64,000 nt of DNA, taken from the NCBI RefSeq assembly GCF_018500185.1, contig NZ_JAHBGI010000011.1, positions 1 through 64,000 of the forward strand. The letters run 5' to 3'. The position numbers were made by a program, and so were the translations under genes. This stretch comes from Litoribacter ruber. GTDB taxonomy: Bacteria; Bacteroidota; Bacteroidia; Cytophagales; Cyclobacteriaceae. Positions 17,634-26,672 of the stretch are shown piece by piece. The stretch's first letter is position 1; each line of letters opens with the position of its first letter. The notes under the pieces were generated by a model. It was not told where the DNA came from. It ran no database searches and worked only from the letters and a program-made list of their open reading frames with translations.

Positions 17634-19432
17634 AATCCCCGATGCTTAACCCAACTGGCCAATATATATAGATTGAATAATTGTAGAAATCCTGATTTCA
17701 CAAAAAGGGCTGGATTTTCAGCTATTTTTCTCATTTCCGTAGGCATAAGACTGCCGTGGGTCCTGTGAAAATCCTCAATTTCTTGAAAAACAGTTGCCCT
17801 GAAAACCCCCTCTTCCGACAACCATTCCTTCAATGGCAAGCCAAAACCATGTTTTTTACGGCCGGCCACCCTTTGAAGACCATATTTTATCAACAATTGT
17901 TTTATCCACAATTTCGGTTCCAGTCCCAGGTGAAGCTCCCCGCTCAAGGATCTGCTTAGGTTCAAAATGCCCTTATCAAGATAGGGGGCCCTGCCTTCAA
18001 TGCCGTGGGCCATGGTGGCGTTGTCATGAACCTTTAGAATATCATTAACCAAATAATAGCCTCTATCCCATTCTAAAGCATTTTTGTAAGGCTCTTTGTA
18101 GTCATTGGGATAGTACTTTCTAAACTGATTTTGGTGTTCAGGTGGAATGTTTTGAAGGGAAGAAAAATTCATGTAGGTAGCCATCGGATCAGAATCAATG
18201 GATGCGGCAAACTTTTTCATATACCGTGATCCAAGCCCCAGTTTATTGACAAATGAGGCCAAATTATGGTAAAAACCTGGTTGCTTTATATATTTTCGGA
18301 AGGCCTTATGTCGGTTGTAACCGCTAAAGAGTTCGTCCGCTCCTGCACCACTTATCAACACCTTAACCTGATTTTGGGCCTCCTTGCCAATCATCCAGGT
18401 CAAAAAGCCAGCACTATCCCCAATAGGCTGATCCAAACTTGCTATATATGCCGGCCAATTATCCAGGAGCGATTGCTGGGTTATCAACACCTCATGATGC
18501 CCGCAATGCATGGCAGTGGCCACTTCTCTGGCAAACTGGGCGTCTGGATAGAGATTTTGGTATTTCTTTTCAAAAACAGCCGTGTAGGTATGCAGTGGTG
18601 TACCGGTCTCTCTATGCCAGGTTTTTAGCAGCAAACTGCTATCCGCCCCGCCGCTTAGGATCACCCCCACTGGAACTTCGGCATGAAAATGCTTCAAGAC
18701 AGCATCAAGTAGCAGGTTTTCAAATTCCTCCAGATTGGGCAATTTTTCGGTCTGCACGAGACCCTGCTCCAGACTGATATCTGAAACAATTTCTCCCTCA
18801 AAATTCAACTCAAGAAGTTTCCCAGGACGCAGCTGCTTGACATCTTTATATAGACTATTCTCCGGAAATGGATGTCTTGAATAAAAATAGGGCAACAATT
18901 GCTCGGTATCCAATTGGGCATTTATTAACTCTGATGCCATTATACCCACGGTTTCCGATGAAAATGCCCATTGGTTTTGTTTATGAAAATAATAGAGCGG
19001 CTTTTTCCCCGTGACATCCCGGGCTACTAGGATGGATTTTTTGGACTTATCCACAAAAACAAAAGAAAACATACCTTCCAGCTTGAGGGCTCCTTCGGCA
19101 CCAAAAAGTTTCAGCCACTGGATCAGCACCTCAGAATCAGACTGGGTAGAAAAGCTAACCCCATGATCCAGCAGCTCATTTCTCAAATCCTGGTAATTAT
19201 ATAGGGCGCCATTCCACACCAGAATGCCATTCCCGTCGGAAGTGATGATGGGCTGATTGGCCAAATCACCCAAGTCCAAAATCTTGAGCCGGTTCCCGGC
19301 CACAAAAAGGTGAATATCCACCCCCACCCAGTCGGAATGATCAGGTCCCCTATGCTGGGTTGCTTCCATCATGGCTCGAATTTTCTGTTGGCCATCATTG
19401 CCCGGATTGACCAAGAAGTTGATGCCGCACAT
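17630..19432 (-). CDS. asnB: Asparagine synthase (glutamine-hydrolysing)
   Basis: 600 residues. Class II glutamine amidotransferase domain at the N-terminus with the nucleophile Cys2 (MCGINFLV), HRGPDHSDWV and LVWNGALYNYQDLR. The synthetase domain starts near residue 240 with the ATP-binding SGGADSSLLLKTW and later SGAGADELFSGYNRH and GHGIEGRAPYLD-like AHGIEGRAPYLD. It makes asparagine from aspartate, glutamine and ATP. AsnB paralogues in polysaccharide loci can instead amidate sugar acids, and the coupled glycosyltransferase makes that possible. It begins directly after nth (no gap). Confidence 0.92.
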   Translation of the reverse strand: MCGINFLVNPGNDGQQKIRAMMEATQHRGPDHSDWVGVDIHLFVAGNRLKILDLGDLANQPIITSDGNGILVWNGALYNYQDLRNELLDHGVSFSTQSDSEVLIQWLKLFGAEGALKLEGMFSFVFVDKSKKSILVARDVTGKKPLYYFHKQNQWAFSSETVGIMASELINAQLDTEQLLPYFYSRHPFPENSLYKDVKQLRPGKLLELNFEGEIVSDISLEQGLVQTEKLPNLEEFENLLLDAVLKHFHAEVPVGVILSGGADSSLLLKTWHRETGTPLHTYTAVFEKKYQNLYPDAQFAREVATAMHCGHHEVLITQQSLLDNWPAYIASLDQPIGDSAGFLTWMIGKEAQNQVKVLISGAGADELFSGYNRHKAFRKYIKQPGFYHNLASFVNKLGLGSRYMKKFAASIDSDPMATYMNFSSLQNIPPEHQNQFRKYYPNDYKEPYKNALEWDRGYYLVNDILKVHDNATMAHGIEGRAPYLDKGILNLSRSLSGELHLGLEPKLWIKQLLIKYGLQRVAGRKKHGFGLPLKEWLSEEGVFRATVFQEIEDFHRTHGSLMPTEMRKIAENPALFVKSGFLQLFNLYILASWVKHRGL

Positions 19433-20119
19433 TTACTTCTTCGATTTAGGGATAAGATCGGCTTCCAGCTGCATGTTTTTTTGGTTTTTTTCGAAATACC
19501 TACAGAAATGGGTGATGGTGCATTCTTGACATTTGGGCTTTCGGGCCAAGCAAATATATCGACCATGCAGGATCAGCCAGTGATGGGCCACATGTATATG
19601 CTCTTTGGGAATGTGCTTGATCAGATGTTTTTCAACTTCCAAGGGTGTTTTCGCATTCTGAGGTACCAATCCCAATCGCTTTGAAACCCGGAAAACGTGC
19701 GTATCCACAGCCATATTGGGCTGATTCCATACTACGCTGGTGATCACATTGGCGGTTTTCCGGCCTACTCCGGGCAATTTGACCAATTCGTTGACCGTGG
19801 AAGGAATCTCGCTGTTGAAATCCTCCACGAGCATTTTGCCCAAACCCAGGAGGTGCTTGGTTTTGTTGTTGGGGTAGGATACCGATTTGATATAGGGGAA
19901 TAGCTCATCAAAATTGGAGGCAGCCAGGTGCTCGGGGGTAGGAAAGTCCCTGAAAATGGCCGGAGTCACCATGTTGATCCGCTTGTCGGTGCACTGTGCA
20001 CTCAGCACCACGGCAATCAGCAACTGAAAGGGTGTCTCAAACTCCAGTTCCGTCTCTGCCTCGGGCATATGCTGGGAAAAATGATCGATGAAAGCTTGGT
20101 AGCGTTGTTTTTTAAGCAT
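19433..20119 (-). CDS. nth: Endonuclease III
   Basis: 228 residues from MLKKQRYQAFIDHFSQHMPE. The frame is open to 20209, but the extension is encoded by the GTAC-rich intergenic repeat and is not protein-like, so I chose the ATG at 20119. The helix-hairpin-helix is LPGVGRKTANVITSVVWNQP (catalytic Lys in the GRKTA segment), the catalytic Asp is in NMAVDTHVFRVSKRLG, and the iron-sulfur cluster is the C-x6-C-x2-C-x5-C of CLARKPKCQECTITHFC. It removes oxidised pyrimidines and nicks abasic sites. It is followed without a gap by asnB. Confidence 0.95.
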   Translation of the reverse strand: MLKKQRYQAFIDHFSQHMPEAETELEFETPFQLLIAVVLSAQCTDKRINMVTPAIFRDFPTPEHLAASNFDELFPYIKSVSYPNNKTKHLLGLGKMLVEDFNSEIPSTVNELVKLPGVGRKTANVITSVVWNQPNMAVDTHVFRVSKRLGLVPQNAKTPLEVEKHLIKHIPKEHIHVAHHWLILHGRYICLARKPKCQECTITHFCRYFEKNQKNMQLEADLIPKSKK

Positions 20120-20140
20120 TTTATTTACGGGGGTTTGTGA

Positions 20141-20173
20141 GTACAAAGTACTAGGTACCAAGTACAAGGTACC
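20141..20173 (+). repeat. GTACTAGGTAC-type intergenic repeat
   Basis: Tandem degenerate units GTACAAAGTACTAGGTACC and AAGTACAAGGTACC just upstream of the nth start. It resembles the runs at 13641 and 47591. Confidence 0.6.
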
Positions 20174-20401
20174 TCTAGGACGACTGTTTTGTTCTGCCCT
20201 TGAGACCATGTTTTGTCAGTTGGCCTTTTGAGGGACTGAGTATGCCCCTCCCGGCCTTTCATCTCGCTTCGCTCCACATAAGGCTGGGGTCTAAGTATAC
20301 TACATGTCACGTCCTAATTTTACTTCACACTTTTTCTCTGTGTTCTTTAAGGCTCTGTGGTTTTTTTTTACTTCGTATTTCGTACTTCCTTTCTACTTCA
20401 C

Positions 20402-20433
20402 AAAAAAACCACTCCAGCATTACGCTAGAGTGG
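20402..20433 (-). terminator. Rho-independent terminator of the sigma-factor operon
   Basis: On the minus strand CCACTCTAGC pairs with GCTGGAGTGG (one mismatch, 5-base loop) and is followed by seven T residues. It lies about 25 bases beyond the stop of the small sigma-partner gene. Confidence 0.8.
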
Positions 20434-20457
20434 CTAATATAATATCTTATTTTAAAA

Positions 20458-20685
20458 TCAGACGTTTTCTTTGGTCAGACACTTTCTTTTGATGGCGTCC
20501 ACTACTTTTTCTGAGGGCTCCATAAAAACTTGGTCGAGCTGATCAATGGCGCTTCTGAGTTCAATGTACTGTTCCATTAGGGCTTCATTGGCATGAAGTG
20601 CCTGGGTCAGTTGATCACTCTCGGTTTCACTCAACTCTTGGTAAATGTAACTTACCAGATCATTTGGGGTAAAAGATTTTGTCAT
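20458..20685 (-). CDS. Small protein encoded after an ECF sigma factor, possible soluble anti-sigma factor
   Basis: 75 residues from MTKSFTPNDLVSYIYQELSE; an upstream in-frame TTG at 20691 is possible. The start overlaps the sigma-factor stop by 26 bases, so translation is coupled. The sequence is acidic and helical, similar in layout to the N-terminal anti-sigma domain (xLVxYLYxELSxxExxxLxxAL), but has no zinc-binding HxxxCxxC and no membrane span. Inference: it may bind and regulate the sigma factor. I know of no experimentally defined function. Confidence 0.75.
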   Translation of the reverse strand: MTKSFTPNDLVSYIYQELSETESDQLTQALHANEALMEQYIELRSAIDQLDQVFMEPSEKVVDAIKRKCLTKENV

Positions 20686-21262
20686 AGGCAAAATTTATCT
20701 GTTTCATCTTCTTCCGCATGTTGATCAATGCATAGCGCATGCGGCCAAGAGCAGTATTAATGCTTACCCCTGTCTGCTCAGCTATCTCCTGGAAGCTCAG
20801 ATCCATGTAATGCCTCATAATCAGCACCTGTTTCTGCGTTTCCGGCAGTTCGTCAACAAGTTGCCTTACCAATTTGTGGGTTTCATCCTTTACCTGGAGG
20901 TCTTCCACAGACTCATCAGCAAACTTCAGCGTATTAAATAGATTGGAACCGTCCTCCATGACTATGGATGGGTACCTTTTCATCTTTCTAAAATAATCAA
21001 TAGCCAAGTTGTGAGCTATCCTCATCAACCATGGTTGGAATTTCCCTTCCTCGTTATAACGATCGGAATTTAATGTCTGTACTACCTTGACAAATACGTC
21101 CTGTAGTAAATCCTCTGCCACACCCTGATCCTTTACGATCATGTAAATAGTCGTAAATACCCTGGATTTATACTTATCTACCAACAACTCAAAAGCAACT
21201 TCGCTACCATTTCTATACTGTGCGATAAGTTCACTGTCCTTAGGCCCTAACCTTTTACTCAT
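20660..21262 (-). CDS. RNA polymerase ECF-type sigma-70 factor
   Basis: 200 residues. Region 2 is LVDKYKSRVFTTIYMIVKDQ then AEDLLQDVFVKVVQTL and WLMRIAHNLAIDYFRK (about residues 30-95). Region 4 is LPETQKQVLIMRHYMDLSFQ followed by the helix-turn-helix EIAEQTGVSINTALGRMRYA (about 135-180). It directs RNA polymerase to a specific promoter set, unknown here. It is divergent from uvrA across a 476-base AT-rich gap and overlaps a small downstream gene that may control it. Confidence 0.93.
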   Translation of the reverse strand: MSKRLGPKDSELIAQYRNGSEVAFELLVDKYKSRVFTTIYMIVKDQGVAEDLLQDVFVKVVQTLNSDRYNEEGKFQPWLMRIAHNLAIDYFRKMKRYPSIVMEDGSNLFNTLKFADESVEDLQVKDETHKLVRQLVDELPETQKQVLIMRHYMDLSFQEIAEQTGVSINTALGRMRYALINMRKKMKQINFAYDKIFYPK

Positions 21263-21738
21263 AAATTCTAACTTTTAAAATAACGTAGAGGTTTATCCCA
21301 TATTGTGATTTTATGTTTGAAACAAATATCTAAGAATCCAAATGTATATATTAGAAAAATACAACGCAATCAAATATCCAATTTTTTTCTATCCAAATAA
21401 ATGATAAAATAATTTATCACAAAATTATCGTCGGAATATCCTAAACCTACAAAATTATCTAAATCGCCAGATTTTTGACAAAACCTTTTAAAGTCACAAA
21501 CCCAGTGCCACCAAACTCAAAAAAATGCAATTCAAAAGAGCTTTCTTTTAGTTGATAGATAAATTTACCAATTAACTAGTTGAAAATCAATAGTGAGGAA
21601 CTATTTGTACTATAAAATTATATTTTGCATTTAACGAATTTTAACATTATGAATATACTAAGAAAAATTGCCTTTCTTCAAGAATAGGCTTTTCAACAAA
21701 ATTACCATTTGCCGTGTTTGGTAGGTATATTTGTAATT
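21263..21738. other. AT-rich gap between the ECF sigma factor and uvrA
   Basis: 476 bases without a convincing gene. A 12-codon frame at 21649 (MNILRKIAFLQE) is too short to support. It must hold the divergent promoters; a TAnnTTTG box lies at 21726-21733. Confidence 0.5.
21726..21733 (+). promoter_or_regulatory. Candidate promoter -7 box of uvrA
   Basis: TATATTTG fits TAnnTTTG and ends only 5 bases before the uvrA ATG, so transcription would begin about at the start codon. A TTTG at 21708-21711 is a possible but closely spaced -33 box. Confidence 0.4.
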
Positions 21739-24561
21739 ATGGACAAAAGCATGCAACACCACCACGGAGCTTTGGAAGAGCTTGACCCCCGTTCCTACAT
21801 TATCATCAAAAACGCCAAAGTCAACAACCTGAAGAGTTTGAGTGTCGCCATCCCCCGCAACAAGCTGGTAGTGGTGACCGGTCTATCTGGCTCAGGCAAG
21901 TCCTCTTTGGCTTTCGATACGCTTTTTGCCGAAGGTCAAAGGATGTATGTGGAAAGCTTGAGCTCCTACGCCCGGCAGTTCCTAGGCCGCATGGAAAAAC
22001 CCGAGGTGGAATACATTAAAGGTGTATCTCCCGCCATTGCCATCCAGCAAAAAGTAAATACCCGAAACCCCAGATCCACTGTAGGAACCACCACGGAGAT
22101 ATACGATTACCTCAAACTCCTCTACAGCCGAATTGGGCGGACCATTTCACCCATTTCCGGGGAAGAGGTAAAGCATAACACAGTCACCGATGTGGTTGAT
22201 TATATCCACAGCTTCGATGAGGGCGACAAAGTGATGATCAGCTGTCCTCTTCAGATCGCAACGGACCGGACAGTTAAAAAAGAATTGGAAATCCTGCTCC
22301 AAAAAGGCTTCAGCCGGATCCTTATCAACGGTGAGGCTTTCTATGTCGAAGACCTTCTTGAAAACAATGATTTTCCCAAAGGGGATTACGAAATCCTTAT
22401 CGACCGGGTGACCGTTCAGCATGATGATGAGGATAACCAATTTAGGATTTCCGACAGTGTGCAGACGGCATTTTATGAGGGCCATGGAGAATGTAATGTG
22501 GTGATTCCCGGAAAAGACCAAAAATCCTTTAACGACAGGTTTGAGCTTGACGGGATGACGTTTGAGCATCCATCCGTCAACTTTTTCAGCTTCAACAACC
22601 CTTACGGCGCCTGTAAAACCTGTGAGGGATTTGGTTCAGTTTTGGGCATCAATGAGGACTTGGTGATTCCGGATAAAAGCCTTTCGGTGTACGAAGGCGC
22701 CATAGCACCCTGGCGAGGGGAAAGCTCCAAGAAATGGGCGGAACCCTTGATTAAAAATGGGATCAACTTTGATTTCCCCATTCACAGGGCCTATGAAGAC
22801 CTGGATGAGGAACACAAACAGCTCCTCTGGACTGGAAATAAATATTTTCAGGGGTTGAATGACTTCTTTGACCACCTGCAAAGCAAGACCCATAAGATCC
22901 AATACAGGGTGATGCTTTCCCGATTTAGGGGAAGAACCACCTGCCCGGATTGTAAGGGCACGAGATTGAGAAAGGATGCTTCCTATGTAAAAATCGACAA
23001 CCACAGCATCATAGACGTGGTACTCATGCCAACCGAAAAGGCCTACGAGCACTTTCTCAACCTAAAATTGACCCCACAGGAAGAAAAGGTGGCCAACCGT
23101 CTGTTGAAGGAAATCATCAACAGGCTCGAATATATAAACAAGGTAGGATTGGTGTACCTGACACTTAATCGGCTTACCTCCACGCTTTCCGGTGGAGAAT
23201 ATCAGCGTATCAAATTGGCTACCTCTCTGGGTAGTGCCTTGGTGGGTTCCATGTACATCTTGGATGAGCCAAGCATAGGACTTCACCCCAGGGATACGGA
23301 CCGCCTCATTACGGTTCTGGAAAGTTTGCGGGATATGGGAAATACGGTGATCGTGGTAGAGCATGAGGAAAAGATCATGAAAGCCGCTGATGAAATCATC
23401 GATATAGGCCCAGATGCCGGTACTCACGGCGGGGAACTTGTTTTCCAGGGTGACCTTCAATCTCTCTTGACCAAAGGGAACACCTACACGGCCAAATACC
23501 TGAAAGGAGAGGAAACGATTGCCTTTAATAAGTCAACCCGCCCTTGGAAAAACAAATTTACCATCAAGGGAGCAAGGGAAAACAACCTGAAAAACCTGAC
23601 GGTAAGCTTTCCCTTGGGAGTACTTACGGTAGTTACCGGGGTCAGCGGATCAGGAAAATCCACCTTGATCAAAAAAGTGCTTTACCCTGCTATTGGCAAA
23701 ATTCTGGGTACGGTAAATGAGGAAACGGGAAAATTTGACAAACTGGAAGGGGAATACAAAAAAATCACACAGATTGAATTTGTGGATCAAAATCCCATAG
23801 GAAAATCTTCACGCTCAAATCCTGTGACTTACGTGAAGGCCTATGATGCCATCCGTAACCTCTATGCAGACCAGCCTACCGCCAAGCAGCGTGGGTACAA
23901 ACCGGCATTTTTCAGCTTCAATGTGGATGGTGGGCGCTGTGAAGCCTGCCAGGGGGAAGGAACCCAAAAGATAGAGATGCAGTTTATGGCCGACATCTAC
24001 CTGACTTGCGAATCCTGTAAAGGCAAAAGATTCAAGAATGAAATCCTCGATGTCAAATTCAAGGATAAGGATATTTCCGAAGTGCTGGATTTGACCATAG
24101 AGGAGGCAATGGATTTCTTCAAAGACAAGCAGGCCATTATTGGAAAGCTTGAGCCACTATGGGAAGTGGGACTCGGGTACATCGGCTTGGGCCAGTCCTC
24201 CAACACGTTGAGTGGAGGAGAGGCACAACGGGTAAAATTGGCTTCCTATTTGGGGAAGAATACTTCCAAGATGGATGAGCATATTTTGTTCATTTTTGAT
24301 GAGCCCACCACTGGACTACATTTTCACGACATCAAAAAACTGCTCCATTCCATCAATGCCCTCATTGACCAGGGGCATTCGGTAATCATAATTGAGCATA
24401 ATACGGAAGTGATCAAATCAGCAGACTGGGTGATTGACCTTGGCCCTGAGGGGGGTGAAAAAGGAGGCTTTGTCACATTTGAAGGTACTCCTGAGGAACT
24501 TTTGCAAGAAAAAGAAAACTATACAGGTAAATACCTGAGTGAATCATCCATGAACCAATAG
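21739..24561 (+). CDS. uvrA: Excinuclease ABC subunit UvrA
   Basis: 940 residues from MDKSMQHHHGALEELDPRSY; a TTG ten codons upstream is less likely. Walker A of the first ATPase is TGLSGSGKSSLAF (about residues 47-59); the second is TGVSGSGKSTLIKK. ABC signatures are TLSGGEYQRIKLA and TLSGGEAQRVKLA, and Walker B regions are MYILDEPSIGLHP and LFIFDEPTTGLHF. Zinc-finger cysteines are in CKTCEGFG, CPDCKGTR, GRCEACQGEG and CESCKGKRF. It is the damage-recognising ATPase of nucleotide excision repair. The DPRSYIIIKNAKVNNLK start is typical of the family. Confidence 0.97.
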   Translation: MDKSMQHHHGALEELDPRSYIIIKNAKVNNLKSLSVAIPRNKLVVVTGLSGSGKSSLAFDTLFAEGQRMYVESLSSYARQFLGRMEKPEVEYIKGVSPAIAIQQKVNTRNPRSTVGTTTEIYDYLKLLYSRIGRTISPISGEEVKHNTVTDVVDYIHSFDEGDKVMISCPLQIATDRTVKKELEILLQKGFSRILINGEAFYVEDLLENNDFPKGDYEILIDRVTVQHDDEDNQFRISDSVQTAFYEGHGECNVVIPGKDQKSFNDRFELDGMTFEHPSVNFFSFNNPYGACKTCEGFGSVLGINEDLVIPDKSLSVYEGAIAPWRGESSKKWAEPLIKNGINFDFPIHRAYEDLDEEHKQLLWTGNKYFQGLNDFFDHLQSKTHKIQYRVMLSRFRGRTTCPDCKGTRLRKDASYVKIDNHSIIDVVLMPTEKAYEHFLNLKLTPQEEKVANRLLKEIINRLEYINKVGLVYLTLNRLTSTLSGGEYQRIKLATSLGSALVGSMYILDEPSIGLHPRDTDRLITVLESLRDMGNTVIVVEHEEKIMKAADEIIDIGPDAGTHGGELVFQGDLQSLLTKGNTYTAKYLKGEETIAFNKSTRPWKNKFTIKGARENNLKNLTVSFPLGVLTVVTGVSGSGKSTLIKKVLYPAIGKILGTVNEETGKFDKLEGEYKKITQIEFVDQNPIGKSSRSNPVTYVKAYDAIRNLYADQPTAKQRGYKPAFFSFNVDGGRCEACQGEGTQKIEMQFMADIYLTCESCKGKRFKNEILDVKFKDKDISEVLDLTIEEAMDFFKDKQAIIGKLEPLWEVGLGYIGLGQSSNTLSGGEAQRVKLASYLGKNTSKMDEHILFIFDEPTTGLHFHDIKKLLHSINALIDQGHSVIIIEHNTEVIKSADWVIDLGPEGGEKGGFVTFEGTPEELLQEKENYTGKYLSESSMNQ

Positions 24562-24578
24562 GAATTTTTTAGAAACAT

Positions 24579-25625
24579 ATGAGACGATTATTATTCACTA
24601 TGGCCATCATATGGGGGGCTCTCCATTTCCAATCCTGTCATACCCGAGTGGCTGTGGAGAATCCAGAGCCGGGAAATTGGCTGATGATAGACACACCTGT
24701 GGAGGCCTCTTTACGAGGGCTTTCCCCCGTGACCGAGCATATCGTGTGGGCCAGCGGGGCCAATGGAACTTGGCTGCGAACTACAGATGGGGGCAAAAGC
24801 TGGAAACACGGAGTGATTGACGGTATGGATACGGTTGATTTTCGGGATATTGAAGCCTTTAGCGCCAGCACGGCTATTGTCGTATCAGCCGGGCAGCCAG
24901 CGGTGATTTACCGAACCACCGACGGGGGGGATAATTGGCAGAAAGTCTATCAGGGAAGGGAAGAGGATTTCTTGAACGGCATGGCCTTCAAAGATGATAA
25001 AATAGGCTATGCTTATGGCGATCCCATAAATGGCAAGTGGACCATCATCAAAACTATAGATGGAGGAGAAACATGGATACGTTCAGAAAATCCTCCCAAG
25101 GCCGTGGATGGGGAAGCCGGTTTTGCGGCAAGTGGGTCAATTATGGTGGTAGACCAGGATAATCTTTATTTAGCCAGCGGAGGAAAAGAGAGCAACATCT
25201 ATTATTCCCACAATAGGGGCGATAAATGGGCTGTTACTAGCACGCCTATGGTGCAGGGTGAGGCCTCACAAGGAATTTTCAGCTTAACTATTATTGACAA
25301 CAGCAATATTATAGCAGTGGGTGGTGATTTTCAGGATCCATCCAACCATTCAGCCAACGTAGTGCTATCTCACGACAACGGGTTGACTTGGGAACCGAAT
25401 AAAGGAAATACCCCTTCTGGCTACCGATCAGGAGTGGCCTACTATCCCCGTTTGCATTGGGTGATAGCAGTAGGTCCTACGGGTACGGATTTCAGCGCCA
25501 ACGGGGGCGAAAGCTGGGAAAATCTGGGAACAGAGGGTTTTCACACCGTAAAAAGGTCCAAATCCAACGGCTCCATCTGGGCCTCCGGAGCGGATGGCAA
25601 GATAGCGACGTTGGAAATATTGTAA
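24579..25625 (+). CDS. BNR/Asp-box repeat lipoprotein (YCF48-like)
   Basis: 348 residues. Lipoprotein signal MRRLLFTMAIIWGALHFQSC (Cys20). Repeated beta-propeller motifs with Asp-box-like ends: RTTDGGKSW, RTTDGGDNW, KTIDGGETW, SHNRGDKW, SHDNGLTW and SANGGESW. This pattern matches YCF48/sialidase-type beta-propellers, which are often mis-annotated as oxidoreductases. The likely location is the outer membrane or periplasm. It lies 17 bases after uvrA and is probably transcribed with it. No catalytic residues can be named; function unknown. Confidence 0.85.
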   Translation: MRRLLFTMAIIWGALHFQSCHTRVAVENPEPGNWLMIDTPVEASLRGLSPVTEHIVWASGANGTWLRTTDGGKSWKHGVIDGMDTVDFRDIEAFSASTAIVVSAGQPAVIYRTTDGGDNWQKVYQGREEDFLNGMAFKDDKIGYAYGDPINGKWTIIKTIDGGETWIRSENPPKAVDGEAGFAASGSIMVVDQDNLYLASGGKESNIYYSHNRGDKWAVTSTPMVQGEASQGIFSLTIIDNSNIIAVGGDFQDPSNHSANVVLSHDNGLTWEPNKGNTPSGYRSGVAYYPRLHWVIAVGPTGTDFSANGGESWENLGTEGFHTVKRSKSNGSIWASGADGKIATLEIL

Positions 25626-25626
25626 G

Positions 25627-25710
25627 ATGTAGGATGTTGGATGACCGATGTCGGATGTTGGATGTCGGATGTAAAAATTTCCGTCTCCTGTCTTCGGTCT
25701 CCCGACTTCT
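25627..25710 (+). repeat. GATGTCGGATGTTGGATG and CTTCGGTCTCC repeat block
   Basis: Two repeat types lie side by side: four or five GATGTNGGATGTTG-like units (25627-25672), then CCGTCTCCTGTCTTCGGTCT (25681-25700). It fills the gap between the BNR lipoprotein and the convergent YcxB-like gene. Confidence 0.6.
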
Positions 25711-26196
25711 TTACTTTTCGCTTGCCTTAATCAATCCTTTTCTCCTCAAAATAGTCTCCATAAACTTCTTCTCGTTTTCGGTGTTGAAAATGCGGAAGGG
25801 GAGGTGAAGGAATTGGGCTTTGGACATGATGAGCACATAAGCATCTTTATCCACATAGGCCTGTTTGATCATGTCCCAGTTGATGGGCATACCCTGCTTG
25901 GGATTGACTTTCATCAACACCTGGCGGCTGTCAATCTCATAGGCCAGCTTTTCGAACATAACTTTATTTTGCTCCATTTGCGTCACACCCGCAAACTGGA
26001 TAACCCAAAACAATAAATATAGCACATAGGCTAATATCGCCATACTTATCCACCACCATGAAGCTATCCAAAAATACCCCGAAGCAATAGCCAAAGCGAT
26101 CAGGATCACCCACCACTGTTCCTTGAAGACATTTCTAAGCCCCAATTTGATATAAGTACCAGTTTCTAATTTATATTTTTTGGTTTTGATAATCAT
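25711..26196 (-). CDS. YcxB-like membrane protein
   Basis: 161 residues. Two adjacent membrane spans (about residues 28-46 and 47-67: WWVILIALAIASGYFW then WWWISMAILAYVLYLL), then a soluble C-terminal domain with INWDMIKQAYVDKDAYVLIM and FLHLPFRIF. This layout matches the YcxB-like family (PF14317-like), inner-membrane proteins of unknown function. It converges on the BNR lipoprotein gene across a repeat block and is apparently monocistronic. Confidence 0.8.
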   Translation of the reverse strand: MIIKTKKYKLETGTYIKLGLRNVFKEQWWVILIALAIASGYFWIASWWWISMAILAYVLYLLFWVIQFAGVTQMEQNKVMFEKLAYEIDSRQVLMKVNPKQGMPINWDMIKQAYVDKDAYVLIMSKAQFLHLPFRIFNTENEKKFMETILRRKGLIKASEK

Positions 26197-26358
26197 GGCG
26201 ATAAAATTTGACGCAAATATCTAACGATATCGGCTATAAACCAAATTATCTCCCAATTGCTGGGATATTTTAGTCAAATCGCAACAAAGGCAAAGTGCTT
26301 ATGGTTAGGTTTTTGAGGATTAAAACTTATTCGCGTAGAAATAAAATAACTTTTAACC

Positions 26359-26583
26359 ATGAGCAGCTTATTTATCGATTTGGTTTTGTGTGCGCTTGCC
26401 TATGTGGTGTTGATCTATTTTGTAGCAACCATGACAAAAGCTCGCTTCAATAACCGCAACAACGACGCAGATGATGGAGATGGAGGCGTAGAAGATATGA
26501 CCCCGCCAAAAATTGATTTACCTCCAGGGGTAATCTGGCCCAAAGACGCCCCAAAACGGAAAAAAACCACCCCTATGGTTTGA
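26359..26583 (+). CDS. Small single-span membrane protein
   Basis: 74 residues. One membrane span at about residues 5-24 (FIDLVLCALAYVVLIYFVAT), then a polar tail with an acidic stretch (NDADDGDGGVED) and a proline-rich basic end (KIDLPPGVIWPKDAPKRKK). The tail probably faces the cytoplasm. I do not recognise a characterised family. Codon usage looks normal and the start is preceded by an AT-rich leader, so I consider it a real gene. It converges on the Fur-family gene. Confidence 0.65.
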   Translation: MSSLFIDLVLCALAYVVLIYFVATMTKARFNNRNNDADDGDGGVEDMTPPKIDLPPGVIWPKDAPKRKKTTPMV

Positions 26584-26630
26584 TATTCATGTATGTCCTG
26601 CCTCTACCGAGTCAGGCTAGTTTCGGTGTC

Positions 26631-26672
26631 ACGTCTTCGATCTTCCGTCTTCGGTCTTCCGTCTTCCGTCTC
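26631..26672 (+). repeat. CTTCCGTCTTCGGT intergenic repeat
   Basis: Five or six tandem copies of a GTCTTCCGTCTTCGGTCTTCC unit, ending one base before the stop codon of the Fur-family gene. It is the clearest member of this repeat family in the window. Confidence 0.7.

Larger units (their letters stand above)
20120..20457 (-). other. Gene-free interval with repeats and a terminator
   Basis: 338 bases between nth and the small sigma-factor partner. It holds a GTAC-type repeat (20141-20173), a CTCTGTGTTCTTTAAGGCTC-like stretch near 20337-20358, a second TTCGTATTTCGTACTTCC stretch near 20374-20391 and a terminator (20402-20433). I see no convincing gene. Confidence 0.6.

Noticed and set aside
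20120-20209. Possible longer N-terminus of nth
   Set aside because: The 30 extra codons come from a GTAC-type repeat and are not part of the endonuclease fold.
21649-21687. 12-codon frame before uvrA (MNILRKIAFLQE)
   Set aside because: Too short, no motif, and the surrounding sequence is generally AT-rich.
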